This document shows, in pieces, positions 25,022 through 34,253 of a DNA stretch of 45,999 nucleotides. The number at the start of each line of letters is the position of its first letter. Positions within the stretch are counted from its first letter, which is position 1. The notes under the pieces were generated by a model. The model worked only from the letters and a program-made list of their open reading frames with translations, did not search any database and had not been told where the DNA came from. Both the position numbers and the translations under genes were made by a program. This stretch comes from Cyanobium sp. ARS6 (lineage in GTDB: Bacteria; Cyanobacteriota; Cyanobacteriia; PCC-6307; Cyanobiaceae), in NCBI GenBank assembly GCA_002687115.1, contig NYZI01000064.1, positions 1 to 45,999 of the forward strand, written 5' to 3'.

Positions 25022-25777
25022 TCAGTCGCGTCGATCACCACCCTGAATGGCAATGATCAAACGCAGAATGAACACGAAGAGATTGATGTAGGTGAGATAC
25101 ATCCCCAGAGCGCCTGCCAGATACTGATCATCCCGGTAGGTGCGAGGCATCGTGTAGAAGTCAACGAAGGCCATTCCCACGAAAAGGACCGTTCCAAAGC
25201 CGGCAATCATCAATTCAAAAGTGCCCTGCTGGAACATCGCCGGTGCGAAGAATCCACCGATGAATTGCACCACCATGGCAATGATCAAGCCGATGAGGCC
25301 AAGGCCAACAACTCCGGACAGGGCCTGACCCACGCTGTCACTCATGTTTTTGCCGACAACCGAGGCGATCACAAAGGTCAACCCTGTCGCGATGACAGCC
25401 GTCGCAATCGAACCCATGCCCGCAACCTGATAAGCGAGCCCAACAATTCCGCTGAGTGTGAAGCCGGTAAGCAGACTGAAGGCCGAAAGCAGCGGCAGAG
25501 CCTTGGCGTTGTTGGCGTTATTGGCGGCGCTACTTGCCAGGAAGAAAAGAACAATCTCCCCAATGAAGGCAGCAATAAACAGAGGGAAGAACAGAGGGCT
25601 GCCCGCCTGACCGATGGCGGGCATGGGCTGCATTGAGAGACCACCGAGGACCCCCAGAGCGGTCAACACCATGCCACCACCCACATAAGGGAGTGCTTTA
25701 TTGACCACATTGGGGCCAATCAGCGCGCTGGACTGCGCCTCGCGGATGGCGTTTTGGAAATTGCTGCTGGCTGGCAT
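25022..25777 (-). CDS. Bax inhibitor-1 (YbhL/YccA) family membrane protein
   Basis: The frame is open to 25993, but the natural start is the ATG at 25777 (MPASSNFQNAIREAQ), preceded by a purine-rich GGGGTGAT; the upstream extension reads as non-natural protein and overlaps phoH. The 251-residue product has about seven hydrophobic helices, for example LFFPLFIAAFIGEIVLFFLAS, cited in part as FIAAFIGEIVLFFL, LPLLSAFSLLTGFTLSGIVG, and AFVDFYTMPRTYRDDQYLAGALGMYL, cited in part as VDFYTMPRTYRDD. The family includes TMBIM-type calcium-leak proteins. A role in the cyanobacterial plasma membrane is not known. Confidence 0.88.
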   Translation of the reverse strand: MPASSNFQNAIREAQSSALIGPNVVNKALPYVGGGMVLTALGVLGGLSMQPMPAIGQAGSPLFFPLFIAAFIGEIVLFFLASSAANNANNAKALPLLSAFSLLTGFTLSGIVGLAYQVAGMGSIATAVIATGLTFVIASVVGKNMSDSVGQALSGVVGLGLIGLIIAMVVQFIGGFFAPAMFQQGTFELMIAGFGTVLFVGMAFVDFYTMPRTYRDDQYLAGALGMYLTYINLFVFILRLIIAIQGGDRRD

Positions 25778-25829
25778 ATCACCCCAGATCACTGGCCATA
25801 TCTTGCCAGTTTCAACCAGGTTGTGGTTT

Positions 25830-26861
25830 TCAGCCCGGTGCGGATCTCCCCATCGAACGCCGCATCGGTCTTGCCTCCCGACGGGGATGGCTCTTGTCTC
25901 GCCGTGCGTAGGCATCCACCACTCGCTGCACCAGCGGATGACGGACCACATCAGCCGATGTGAGACGGCAGACGGCCACACCCTCAACCCCATCCAGCAC
26001 CTCTGAAGCTTCCACCAGACCGCTGAGCTGGCCTGGTGGTAGATCCACCTGGGTGATGTCTCCAGTCACCACCATGCGGGAACGCTCCCCGAGACGGGTC
26101 AGCACCATGCGCATCTGGGCAGGCGTGGTGTTCTGTGCCTCATCGAGGATCACAAAGGATTCCGCCAGGGTTCTGCCGCGCATGTAGGCCAGGGGGGCCA
26201 CCTCAATCACCCCTTTTTCCAGCAATGCTGCTGTTTTCTCCTGTCCGAGCAGCATGTGCAGAGCGTCGTAGAGCGGACGCAAATAGGGATCCACTTTCTG
26301 CTGAAGATCACCGGGCAGAAACCCCAGACGTTCGCCAGCTTCCACTGCCGGCCTGGTCAACACCAGCCGCTCCACCCTGCGCTCGGTGAGCATGCGGACG
26401 GCGAGAACTGTTGCCAGAAAGGTTTTACCGGTGCCGGCTGGACCCAGCGCGAAGGTGAGGTCATGCCGCTCCATCGACTCCACATACGCCTTCTGGCGCA
26501 AGGTGCGTGGACGAAGCAGACTGCCGCGCTGATTGCGCGCCAGCACCTGCTGGCCCATGGCCTCATGTTCTTGATTGCGACCGGTGTCCAGTGCCTGGAG
26601 CGCCGACTGCAGGTCCACCGGTGAAATCGATTCACCCTCCTGCCAGAACTTGCGAAGCAGCTCAACGACAGCGGCGGTGCGCTCTAGCTGATTTGGCCGG
26701 CCGCTGATCTCGAGCTGCAATCCACGCAGAACAAGTTTGGTGCCTGTCAAAGCCTCCAGTTGTCGCAGGGTTGCTGAAGAGGGGCCACCCGCTAGAGCAA
26801 GGGCGGCCTCGGCATGCGGCAGATCGAAGACGAAGCGACCAGGTGAGGTTGCTTCGGACAT
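25830..26861 (-). CDS. PhoH family ATPase
   Basis: The 343-residue protein begins with a KH-like region (RQLEALTGTKLVLRGLQLEI in part) and continues with the PhoH ATPase: Walker A in FALGPAGTGKTFLATVLA, FLPGDLQQKVDPYLRPL, Walker B in SFVILDEAQNTTPAQMRMVLTR (cited as FVILDEAQNTTP), and VVTGDITQVDLP. PhoH-like proteins are ATP-binding, possibly RNA-acting; they are linked in other bacteria to ybeY and phosphate starvation, but their exact role is open. It starts eight bases after the rpsP stop and precedes the BI-1 gene by 52 bases. Confidence 0.93.
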   Translation of the reverse strand: MSEATSPGRFVFDLPHAEAALALAGGPSSATLRQLEALTGTKLVLRGLQLEISGRPNQLERTAAVVELLRKFWQEGESISPVDLQSALQALDTGRNQEHEAMGQQVLARNQRGSLLRPRTLRQKAYVESMERHDLTFALGPAGTGKTFLATVLAVRMLTERRVERLVLTRPAVEAGERLGFLPGDLQQKVDPYLRPLYDALHMLLGQEKTAALLEKGVIEVAPLAYMRGRTLAESFVILDEAQNTTPAQMRMVLTRLGERSRMVVTGDITQVDLPPGQLSGLVEASEVLDGVEGVAVCRLTSADVVRHPLVQRVVDAYARRDKSHPRREARPMRRSMGRSAPG

Positions 26862-26869
26862 GCTGTCAA

Positions 26870-27253
26870 TCAGCCTTCCGCACCGGCGGCTTCATCACCC
26901 GCTGTCTGCGCAGCGGCAGCTTTGGCCTCTGCAGCATCCTTGGCTGCCTGTTTGGCGTCGGCTTCGCGCTTGAGAGCCTGTTTGGCCTTGCCGACCACTT
27001 CTGCAGGTCGGACCTTCTTCTCAATCAGGCCGCCCTTTTCAAGCAAGGTGCGAACGACGTCGGTGGGCTGAGCTCCCTGGCTCAGACGTTCACGCAGAGC
27101 TTCGGCATCAAGGCGGGTCTCCTTGGTGCGAGGGTTGTAGTACCCCAGCTCCTGAAGAGGACGGCCGTCACGTCGCGAGGTGCTGTTGCAGGCCACGAGG
27201 CGGAAGCTGGCTTCCCGCTTCTTACCGAACCGCTTCAGGCGGAGCTTGATCAT
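26870..27253 (-). CDS. rpsP: 30S ribosomal protein S16 with Ala-rich tail
   Basis: Residues 1-80 are ordinary S16: [20 protein letters not shown], split as [12 protein letters not shown] and [17 protein letters not shown], then [14 protein letters not shown] and [16 protein letters not shown]. Residues about 85-127 form a long Ala/Lys/Glu tail ([34 protein letters not shown]), which makes the protein 127 residues compared with about 80 in E. coli; such tails are common in marine cyanobacteria. It lies between ffh (77 bases upstream) and phoH (8 bases downstream). Confidence 0.96.
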   Translation of the reverse strand: MIKLRLKRFGKKREASFRLVACNSTSRRDGRPLQELGYYNPRTKETRLDAEALRERLSQGAQPTDVVRTLLEKGGLIEKKVRPAEVVGKAKQALKREADAKQAAKDAAEAKAAAAQTAGDEAAGAEG

Positions 27254-27330
27254 CGTGGCGCTGGCTGTGGGTTTGAACTGTTCGGCGCAGCTGAAAGTCG
27301 CGCCAAAGAACCAACTTAACCTGCCGCCGG

Positions 27331-28788
27331 TCAGAGATCGCCGAAGCCCTTCTTCTTCTTGACCGGGCGCTGTCGGCGAGGCGGTCCACCGCCACGACCG
27401 GCCGGCATGCCACCTGGCATCCCCGGCATTCCGCCTCCACCCATTCCAGGGAATCCGCCCATCCCCGGCATGCCGCCCATACCTGGCATCTGGCCCTGAG
27501 ACATCTGCTGCATGAAACCGCGCATCTTCTGAAAGTCGGCCAGCACTTTGTCGACGTCGGCGGGCTGATGGCCGCTGCCACGGGCGATGCGGCGTCGACG
27601 GGAAGGCTCGCCGGCAAGCAGGTCGGGATTCTCCCTCTCCTGCTGCGTCATCGAACCGATCATCGCTTCGATCTTCTTGAGCTGCTGCTCCCCCTGCTTG
27701 AGCATGCCGTCATCGATCTTGTTCATGCCCGGGATCATCTTCATCAATCCGCCAAGCGATCCCATGCGCTTGATCAGGCGCATCTGCTTCACGAAATCCG
27801 AGAAATCAAACGTGGCCTCCTGCAGCTTTTTCTGCATCTGCTCGACGTCAGCGAGCTCCACCTCCTTCTGAGCTTTCTCCACAAGGGTGAGCACATCCCC
27901 CATACCGAGGATGCGACTGGCCATCCGTTCGGGATGGAAAGGCTGCAGGGCCTCCACCTTTTCTCCCGTACCGATGAACTTGATCGGTTGCCCGCTCACC
28001 TTGCGGATCGAAAGAGCGGCACCGCCGCGGGAATCACCGTCGAGCTTGGTCAGCACCGCTCCGGTGATCCCCACCTGGTCGTGGAAGGCCCGGGTGAGAT
28101 CAGCCGCTTCCTGACCGATCATCGAATCGACGACGAGCAGCACTTCATCCGGCTGCACGGCGGTGCGGATCCGCACCATCTCCTCCATCATGTCGGTGTC
28201 GATCTGAAGGCGACCGGCGGTGTCGACCAGCAGCGTGTCGAAGCCTTCCTGCCTGGCCTTGGCAAGACCTGCCGCCGCGATGTCTTCGGGTTTGGCATCA
28301 GCACCAAGACTGAACACCTCAACTCCGATCTGTGCGCCGAGCGTTTTCAGCTGATCGATGGCGGCGGGACGGTACACATCAGCACCGACCATCAGCGCAC
28401 GCCTGCCCTGGTCCTTGAGGTGGAGTCCGAGCTTGGCCGTCGCAGTGGTCTTGCCTGCGCCCTGCAGACCCGCCATCAGCACCACCGTGGGAGCCTGCTC
28501 CGCCTGCGCAAGAGGAGCGTTGTCACCACCCATCACCTCCACCAGCTGGTCATGCACCACCTGAATGAACTTCTGGTCTGGACTGACCCCGCGCACCACC
28601 TCCGCGCCTACGGCCTTTTCGCGCACCTCGGCGACAAAATCCTTGACAACCGGCAGACTTACGTCCGCTTCCAGCAGAGCCCGGCGCACATCCTTGAGCG
28701 CGCCGTCCACATTGGTGTCGCTGATCTGATCCTGGCCTCTCAGCCCCTTGACCGCGTCTTCAAAGCGGGCTGACAGCTCATCGAACAT
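27331..28788 (-). CDS. ffh: Signal recognition particle protein Ffh
   Basis: Ffh binds signal sequences of membrane proteins at the ribosome and works with the SRP RNA and FtsY. The 485 residues hold the N domain, the GTPase domain ([40 protein letters not shown]) and the methionine-rich M domain ([17 protein letters not shown], then [10 protein letters not shown] for RNA binding). The end is Gly/Met-rich, with repeats of the GMGGMPG kind, followed by a basic [15 protein letters not shown]. The gene is followed by rpsP and preceded by ftn2, 87 bases away, on the same strand. Confidence 0.96.
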   Translation of the reverse strand: MFDELSARFEDAVKGLRGQDQISDTNVDGALKDVRRALLEADVSLPVVKDFVAEVREKAVGAEVVRGVSPDQKFIQVVHDQLVEVMGGDNAPLAQAEQAPTVVLMAGLQGAGKTTATAKLGLHLKDQGRRALMVGADVYRPAAIDQLKTLGAQIGVEVFSLGADAKPEDIAAAGLAKARQEGFDTLLVDTAGRLQIDTDMMEEMVRIRTAVQPDEVLLVVDSMIGQEAADLTRAFHDQVGITGAVLTKLDGDSRGGAALSIRKVSGQPIKFIGTGEKVEALQPFHPERMASRILGMGDVLTLVEKAQKEVELADVEQMQKKLQEATFDFSDFVKQMRLIKRMGSLGGLMKMIPGMNKIDDGMLKQGEQQLKKIEAMIGSMTQQERENPDLLAGEPSRRRRIARGSGHQPADVDKVLADFQKMRGFMQQMSQGQMPGMGGMPGMGGFPGMGGGGMPGMPGGMPAGRGGGPPRRQRPVKKKKGFGDL

Positions 28789-28875
28789 CGGCCGGGCATC
28801 AGTTTCAATCCACTGATCGTAAAAGTGGCAGGGACTGGGGGGGCAATCCGGATCTCCGCAACGCTGATCGGTCGA

Positions 28876-30999
28876 TCAGACCGGTGCATAGGCCTGCAGA
28901 CGCCAGCCGTCCTCATCCCTGCCGAGGATGTACTTCACCTTGATCGACTGTGGCGCGGTGCTGTTCACCACCGTTCCAGCAGCATTGACCGTCTCGTCGC
29001 TGTAATCCACATCGGCACGCAGCTCGATGCGATTCGGCGTACGGCTGATCACCCTCATGAAATCCACTGAGGCTTCAACCTTTTGGGTCAGCCCCGCTGA
29101 CTGATCGTCAGCTCTCTGCAGACCCACCTGCTGGATCAGACCGGCCCGGGCGATGGGCTGAAGTTGTTCATCTGCGGTGCCCTTTCCGCCCAGAACAGAG
29201 GCTTTGCGATCCAGCCAGGCCTGAAGCAGAGCTTCCAGCTGAGCTTCGGAGGGACTTTCAGAACGAAGCACCGGATCTGCTTCCGACGCAGTGGCGGCAA
29301 CGGGCTCCGGATCAGGCTCCTGTACGGGTTCAGGCACTGCATCTACAGCCGCAGTTTCCGTTGAGTCCTCTGTGGAATCCTGCTCTGATCCCTGCTGCAG
29401 CGTTTCTGCAGCAGGCTGTTTCGCCGGAGCATCGATCGATGGCTCACCAGCCAGCTGGGGCTGTTCGGCTTCACGACGAAGACCGACGACACTGAAGACG
29501 CCGATCACCACCACCACAGCGAGAAACACCCCGGACCCGATCCAAGTGGAACGGCTGGGTTGGGGCAGATCAGGCCATTGCATCTCAGGCCATCGCAGCT
29601 GCGGCATGGACGGAAGCGAGGGACGAGGCAGCGCCGGCCATGCAAAACCGGAGGCCGCCTCAACATCGTCGTCGTGCTCCGGTTCATCGCGCCTGGACCC
29701 GGACTCCACCGTGGGCAGCGGCAACGGCAGTGTTCCGTCGGGATCCACGGTCAGAGACGGCAAGTCATCCAGGGACCAGTCCCCGGGCTGCTCCTGACGC
29801 TCCAACCTCTCGACATAGGCCTGAACATCGCGATCGGCGAACCAGGCCTCAAGATCGATGGCTTGAGCATCGACATCCCGATACCCAGGTAGAACGTCCC
29901 TTCCCAGCCAGGTGCGGCAGTAATCACAGAGCGCTGCCAGAGCATCTCCGGGATGGGCTGACAACCAGGTCTTCAGGGCCGGATCAGGGCTGCTTGCAAA
30001 GTGTCGCTCGGCCCGATCCACATCACCGAGAAGCAGATCAAGACATCCCTGCAGAGGCAGGGTGTCGAGACCCTCCAGATTCAGGTCCTGGAGTCGGGCG
30101 CGGGCGTCGTGAACCCGTTCGGGCTTGCGCTGGGAAAAACCGGCAGCCGCAAGGGCCATCACAACCAGGAAGGAGGCATCAGCCGAGCCGGCCTCCTGCA
30201 GGCGTCGGTAGAGATCCACCTGTTCCTGCACGGTCAGGAAGCGACGAATCTGCTGAAAGAACAGTTCAAAGGCACCCTGGTCCATCCCCGCGGGCAGGTC
30301 AGCGGTCTGCAGCCCTTCAAGCGCGCTCCCCTCGAGTCCGCCCCGGTCACTGATGAAGCTCTCCAGCATCATCAAGCCCTCCTGACGTGCCGATTGTTCC
30401 GCCAGATCACGACTGAGCAGATCGAGGATTCGGAACGGTCTGAGCCTGGAGAGATCGGTTTCCAGGACCTGTCTCTTCTCCGGAAGCTTGCCCATCCGCT
30501 GCAGCAGCTGCATGCCCTCCTGAAGCAGGTTGGCTGCTGACTCGTAGCGGCGCTGCTCCTGATCCTGGTCTGCAGCATCTCGAGCGGCAAGAGCCGCCAG
30601 CAATGCCAGGTCCGACTCCCTGCCACTGCCCAGAGCAGGAGCCTGAGGCGGCTGCAGGGCCTGACGGGCCAGCTGGAAGGCCTCGTGAGGCGCATGCGCC
30701 TCCCAGAGAAGCATCAGGCCAGCAACTTCCAAATTGGAAGAGAGTTCCAGACCGGCCATCTCCCCCGGATGATCCTGGCTGAGCTCCAGCAGCATCGCTT
30801 CGTAAGGCCCCCGGCGCTCCGGATCGGTGAGCAGGTCAGCGGACAACCGGAGCAGCTCAGCCCTCTGATTGACTGACTCGTGGGTGAATCCCTGAGCAGG
30901 ACAACGATCAAGACGCAGCTGAAGTGCGCGCAACACGGCATCAGGTTCAGCCGATGGACTAACCCCCAGCAGACGGAAATGGTCGATGGGAAGGTCCAC
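28876..30999 (-). CDS. ftn2: Cell division protein Ftn2/ZipN (ARC6 homologue)
   Basis: Ftn2 tethers the FtsZ ring to the membrane in cyanobacteria, as ARC6 does in chloroplasts. The GTG at 30999 gives the usual start MDLPIDHFRLLGVSPSAEP; an ATG at 31053 would add 18 residues. Residues 1-60 are the degenerate J-like domain (no HPD), followed by a long helical region, one membrane helix near residues 505-525 (SGVFLAVVVVIGVFSVVGL), an acidic linker rich in Glu and Pro, and the C-terminal IMS/DUF4101-type domain (EAQLEALLQAWLDRKASVLGG in part, VDFMRVISRTPNRIELRADV in part). About 707 residues, normal for the family. Confidence 0.92.
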   Translation of the reverse strand: MDLPIDHFRLLGVSPSAEPDAVLRALQLRLDRCPAQGFTHESVNQRAELLRLSADLLTDPERRGPYEAMLLELSQDHPGEMAGLELSSNLEVAGLMLLWEAHAPHEAFQLARQALQPPQAPALGSGRESDLALLAALAARDAADQDQEQRRYESAANLLQEGMQLLQRMGKLPEKRQVLETDLSRLRPFRILDLLSRDLAEQSARQEGLMMLESFISDRGGLEGSALEGLQTADLPAGMDQGAFELFFQQIRRFLTVQEQVDLYRRLQEAGSADASFLVVMALAAAGFSQRKPERVHDARARLQDLNLEGLDTLPLQGCLDLLLGDVDRAERHFASSPDPALKTWLSAHPGDALAALCDYCRTWLGRDVLPGYRDVDAQAIDLEAWFADRDVQAYVERLERQEQPGDWSLDDLPSLTVDPDGTLPLPLPTVESGSRRDEPEHDDDVEAASGFAWPALPRPSLPSMPQLRWPEMQWPDLPQPSRSTWIGSGVFLAVVVVIGVFSVVGLRREAEQPQLAGEPSIDAPAKQPAAETLQQGSEQDSTEDSTETAAVDAVPEPVQEPDPEPVAATASEADPVLRSESPSEAQLEALLQAWLDRKASVLGGKGTADEQLQPIARAGLIQQVGLQRADDQSAGLTQKVEASVDFMRVISRTPNRIELRADVDYSDETVNAAGTVVNSTAPQSIKVKYILGRDEDGWRLQAYAPV

Positions 31000-31099
31000 C
31001 AGCGTTGCAGCTATTGGCAGCAGACTGTAGGCAGTGTCAGGGATTTTGCCCATCCATCCGCCATGGACCCTTAAAGTCGGTGGTCAAACAGGTGGTGCC

Positions 31100-32203
31100 A
31101 TGGGTCAGGACATCGCAATCGGCACGGAGTCGCGCAGCGCCTCCACCACCGACGGACAGTCTCTGCTTGGTGCACATGCGGAACGGCTCTCGACCCTGGT
31201 GACAGCTCAGAGAGCCAGCGTCGACCGGGACACCGGACTGGCGCTTTACCGCGACATGACCCTCGGACGACGCTTCGAGGACAAGTGCGCGGAGATGTAC
31301 TACCGCGGCAAGATGTTTGGCTTCGTGCACCTCTACAACGGTCAGGAGGCCGTGAGCACGGGAGTGATCGGCGCCATGAAGCGTCAACACGACTGGTTCT
31401 GCAGCACCTACCGCGATCACGTCCACGCCCTCAGTGCCGGAGTTCCTGCCCGTGAGGTGATGAGCGAACTCTTCGGCAAGGAAACCGGTTGCAGCAAAGG
31501 GCGCGGAGGCTCGATGCACCTGTTTTCAAGAGAGCACCACCTGCTGGGCGGTTTCGCCTTCATCGGGGAAGGCATTCCGGTTGCCCTGGGTGCAGCCTTC
31601 ACCAGCCGCTACAAGCGGGATGCCCTGGGCGACTCCAGCAGCAATTCCGTCACCGCGGCATTCTTCGGCGACGGAACCTGCAACAACGGGCAGTTCTTCG
31701 AGTGCCTGAACATGGCCCAGCTCTGGAAGCTGCCGATCATTTTCGTGGTGGAGAACAACAAATGGGCCATCGGCATGGCCCACGACCGTGCCACCAGCGA
31801 TCCGGAGATCTGGCGCAAGGCCGGTTCTTTCGGAATGGCCGGAGAAGAGGTCGACGGCATGGACGTCCTGGCTGTTCGGGCCGCAGCCCAGCGGGCCGTC
31901 GAACGTGCACGGGCGGGAGAAGGCCCCACGGTGCTCGAATGCCTCACGTATCGCTTCCGGGGCCATTCACTGGCCGACCCGGATGAGCTGCGTGCGGAAG
32001 AGGAAAAACAGTTCTGGGCCAAACGCGATCCTCTGAAAGCCCTTGAACGCGATCTCGTCGGTTCCGGGCTGACCAGCAGTGAAGACCTGCGAGCAATTGA
32101 GAAGGAGATCGATGGCATCGTGCAGGACTGCGTCGACTTCGCCCTCAGAGCACCTGAGCCGGATGGCTCTGAACTGACCCGTTACATCTGGGCGGAAGAC
32201 TGA
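31100..32203 (+). CDS. pdhA: Pyruvate dehydrogenase E1 component, alpha subunit
   Basis: PdhA with PdhB decarboxylates pyruvate with thiamine diphosphate and passes the acetyl group to E2, making acetyl-CoA. The ATG at 31100, after an AGGTGG sequence, is chosen over one at 31034. Family blocks are [20 protein letters not shown] in part, [47 protein letters not shown], the thiamine-binding [14 protein letters not shown] region and [14 protein letters not shown]. The product is 367 residues, typical. The E3 gene lpdA is in this window near 42 kb, not linked. It is divergent from ftn2. Confidence 0.96.
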   Translation: MGQDIAIGTESRSASTTDGQSLLGAHAERLSTLVTAQRASVDRDTGLALYRDMTLGRRFEDKCAEMYYRGKMFGFVHLYNGQEAVSTGVIGAMKRQHDWFCSTYRDHVHALSAGVPAREVMSELFGKETGCSKGRGGSMHLFSREHHLLGGFAFIGEGIPVALGAAFTSRYKRDALGDSSSNSVTAAFFGDGTCNNGQFFECLNMAQLWKLPIIFVVENNKWAIGMAHDRATSDPEIWRKAGSFGMAGEEVDGMDVLAVRAAAQRAVERARAGEGPTVLECLTYRFRGHSLADPDELRAEEEKQFWAKRDPLKALERDLVGSGLTSSEDLRAIEKEIDGIVQDCVDFALRAPEPDGSELTRYIWAED

Positions 32204-32214
32204 TGACAGGCTGA

Positions 32215-33129
32215 TCAGAGCCCATGCAACCGGGCCTGGTCAGCTGCTGCCCTGAACACCAGCGCATGTCGTTTCACAAGAGGCGTCATCGCGTCGTACC
32301 CACCGCCAATCACCGTGGCAATAGGGATGTTTCGACGCAGACAGGACTCCAGCACCAGGTGATCCCTCTGCAGAAGCCCGACATCCGTTAATGCCAGTCG
32401 TCCCAGCCGGTCATCCCGGTGAGGGTCAACACCGGCGTTGTAGAGAACGAGCTGTGGATTCAGCCTGTCCAGCAGGTCGGGCAGATGGTCGCCGATCAAG
32501 GCGAGGTAATCCTGATCCTCCACCCCATCAGCGATCGGCAGGTCCAGATCACTGTTCTGCTTGCGAGCAGGAAAATTGGACGCGGCATGCGCTGAAAACG
32601 TGAACACCCGAGGCTCGTGCTGAAAGATCAGCGCGGTGGCATCGCCCTGATGCACGTCGAGATCCACCACCATGATTCGCGTAAGACCTTCCTGCTCAAG
32701 AAGCACACGGGCACAGATCGCTAGATCGTTGAAAATGCAGAATCCACTGCCATAACCAGGGAAGGCATGGTGGGTTCCACCGGCGAGGTGGCAGGCCAGG
32801 CCATGCTGCAGAGCTAATCGAGCTGTGAGCAGCGAACCACCGACGGCAAGAAATGTGCGCTGTACGAGAGGTGGAGTGGCAGGAAGCCCGATACGTCTCT
32901 GGGCCTGGCGATCCAGCTGGTCCCTCGCAAACGCCTCGTGATAAGCGCGGTCATGAACCAGTTCCAGCCATCGACGAGGCACTGGAAGCGGTCGATGCAA
33001 CTGTTCGTCACAAGCCAGTCCTGTCTCTCTGAGACAACTGTTGAGCAAACGGAACTTTGCCATCGGAAATCGATGACTGCTTGGCAATGGAGCGCTGTAA
33101 AGCTCGTGGTAGACGAGCGGTGGTTTCAA
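32215..33129 (-). CDS. Histone deacetylase/AcuC-like metal hydrolase
   Basis: The 304-residue protein has the arginase/deacetylase fold: AGGTHHAFPGYGSGFCIFND carries the paired catalytic His, VVDLDVHQGDA gives the zinc-binding Asp and His, and YNAGVDPHRDDRLGRL gives the second Asp. Such bacterial enzymes remove acetyl groups from proteins, polyamines or small molecules; the substrate here is unknown. It starts at a TTG at 33129 (MKPPLVYHELYSAPLP). It converges on pdhA with 11 bases between stops, and the sigma factor gene is 30 bases upstream on the same strand. Confidence 0.9.
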   Translation of the reverse strand: MKPPLVYHELYSAPLPSSHRFPMAKFRLLNSCLRETGLACDEQLHRPLPVPRRWLELVHDRAYHEAFARDQLDRQAQRRIGLPATPPLVQRTFLAVGGSLLTARLALQHGLACHLAGGTHHAFPGYGSGFCIFNDLAICARVLLEQEGLTRIMVVDLDVHQGDATALIFQHEPRVFTFSAHAASNFPARKQNSDLDLPIADGVEDQDYLALIGDHLPDLLDRLNPQLVLYNAGVDPHRDDRLGRLALTDVGLLQRDHLVLESCLRRNIPIATVIGGGYDAMTPLVKRHALVFRAAADQARLHGL

Positions 33130-33159
33130 CGAGTCAAAGGTCTACTGAACTCTGAGCAA

Positions 33160-34101
33160 TCAGAAGCTGGGTGCCACTCGGCGGGTGAGATTACGCAGTT
33201 TGCGCAAGGCCTTCAGTTCCACCTGACGGACACGTTCACGGGAAACATCGAGCAGACGACCGATTTCAGCCAGTGTGTGGCGCTCATTGCCGTTGAGACC
33301 GAAACGGAGCGTGAGAACGTGCTGTTCCTGTTCACTGAGATGGCTCATCCAGCGCCCGAGCTGTTCGTGATGGATTCGCTGCTCAATCTTGTCGAGAGGC
33401 TCTCCCAGTGAAGAGTCAGCAATCAGGTCACCAAGGAAGCTGCGACCCTCTTCCCCATTCACCGGCGCATCGAGGCTGCTGGTGGTGAGAGCCTGTCTCA
33501 GCAGAGAGTCAAGCTCTGCAACGGGCATATCCATCGCTTCAGCAATCTCCAGCCGGCTTGGCATGGCACCAAGCTTGTGGGCCAGATCCAGGCTCACCTT
33601 GCGAATGGTGGTGAGACGTTCACTCAGATGCACCGGCAAGCGAATCGTGCGTGACTGACAGGCAATGGCACGCGTCATGCTCTGACGGATCCACCAGAAG
33701 GCGTACGTCGAGAACTTGTAACCACGGGTGGGGTCAAATTTCTCGACAGCTCGCTCAAGCCCGAGCGAACCCTCCTGAATCAGATCGAGAAGTTCAAGAC
33801 CTTTTCCCTGATATTTCTTGGCAACACTGACAACCAGGCGCAGATTCGCTTTCATCATGCGCTGTTTTGCCCGCAGACCAACGCGAATAATTCTCTTTTG
33901 CTTGCCCGTGAACGTTTCACTGTCGGAAGGAATCGTTCCATCCTCGGTGAGTTGCATCAGCTGCTGAACCTGATTACCGAGCTCAATCTCCTCAGCGGGA
34001 GTGAGAAGTGGAATCCTGCCGATTGTGGCGAGGTACCAGCTGATCGGATCACTACTTCGTCGTTTCTGGGTTTCTGAAACCCCTGCCGCCGCTGAGACCA
34101 T
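33160..34101 (-). CDS. Group 2 sigma-70 factor
   Basis: The 313-residue protein is a non-essential sigma-70 relative. Region 1.2 is DPISWYLATIGRIPLLTPAEE in part, region 2 is ANLRLVVSVAKKYQGKGLEL, LDLIQEGSLGLERAVEKFDP and YKFSTYAFWWIRQSMTRAI (each cited in part), and region 4.2 is HTLAEIGRLLDVSRERVRQVE. It lacks the long region 1.1 of the primary factor. Cyanobacteria use several of these to respond to light, stress or nutrients; which one this is (SigB, SigC and so on) cannot be read from sequence alone. About 150 bases upstream are free for a promoter. Confidence 0.93.
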   Translation of the reverse strand: MVSAAAGVSETQKRRSSDPISWYLATIGRIPLLTPAEEIELGNQVQQLMQLTEDGTIPSDSETFTGKQKRIIRVGLRAKQRMMKANLRLVVSVAKKYQGKGLELLDLIQEGSLGLERAVEKFDPTRGYKFSTYAFWWIRQSMTRAIACQSRTIRLPVHLSERLTTIRKVSLDLAHKLGAMPSRLEIAEAMDMPVAELDSLLRQALTTSSLDAPVNGEEGRSFLGDLIADSSLGEPLDKIEQRIHHEQLGRWMSHLSEQEQHVLTLRFGLNGNERHTLAEIGRLLDVSRERVRQVELKALRKLRNLTRRVAPSF

Positions 34102-34253
34102 GGGGATGGATCTGTGTAGTACAGCGACTGTCCTATGAATTTCTCGATAAACGATGTGTTTTCAGCAACCCTTCAGATTCATGCGTGGAAAACGACACAA
34201 ACCCCGCGAATCGTGTAAAAAATGTAGAAAAACGACGCCAATCGAGCCTCGAA
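34102..34253. other. Intergenic between sigma factor and NAD(P)HX-repair genes
   Basis: This AT-rich 150-base stretch separates two minus-strand genes and should hold the sigma factor promoter. It includes a run aaaaatgtagaaaaacg and no GC-rich hairpin with a T-run. No specific regulator site was recognised. Confidence 0.4.

Noticed and set aside
27568-28773. A 401-codon plus-strand frame opposite ffh.
   Set aside because: It is His/Leu-rich with no motif, while the minus strand encodes complete Ffh.
28864-28879. A ctgatcg-gt-cgatcag palindrome at the end of ftn2 as a terminator.
   Set aside because: There is no T-run after it, and the stem has almost no loop.
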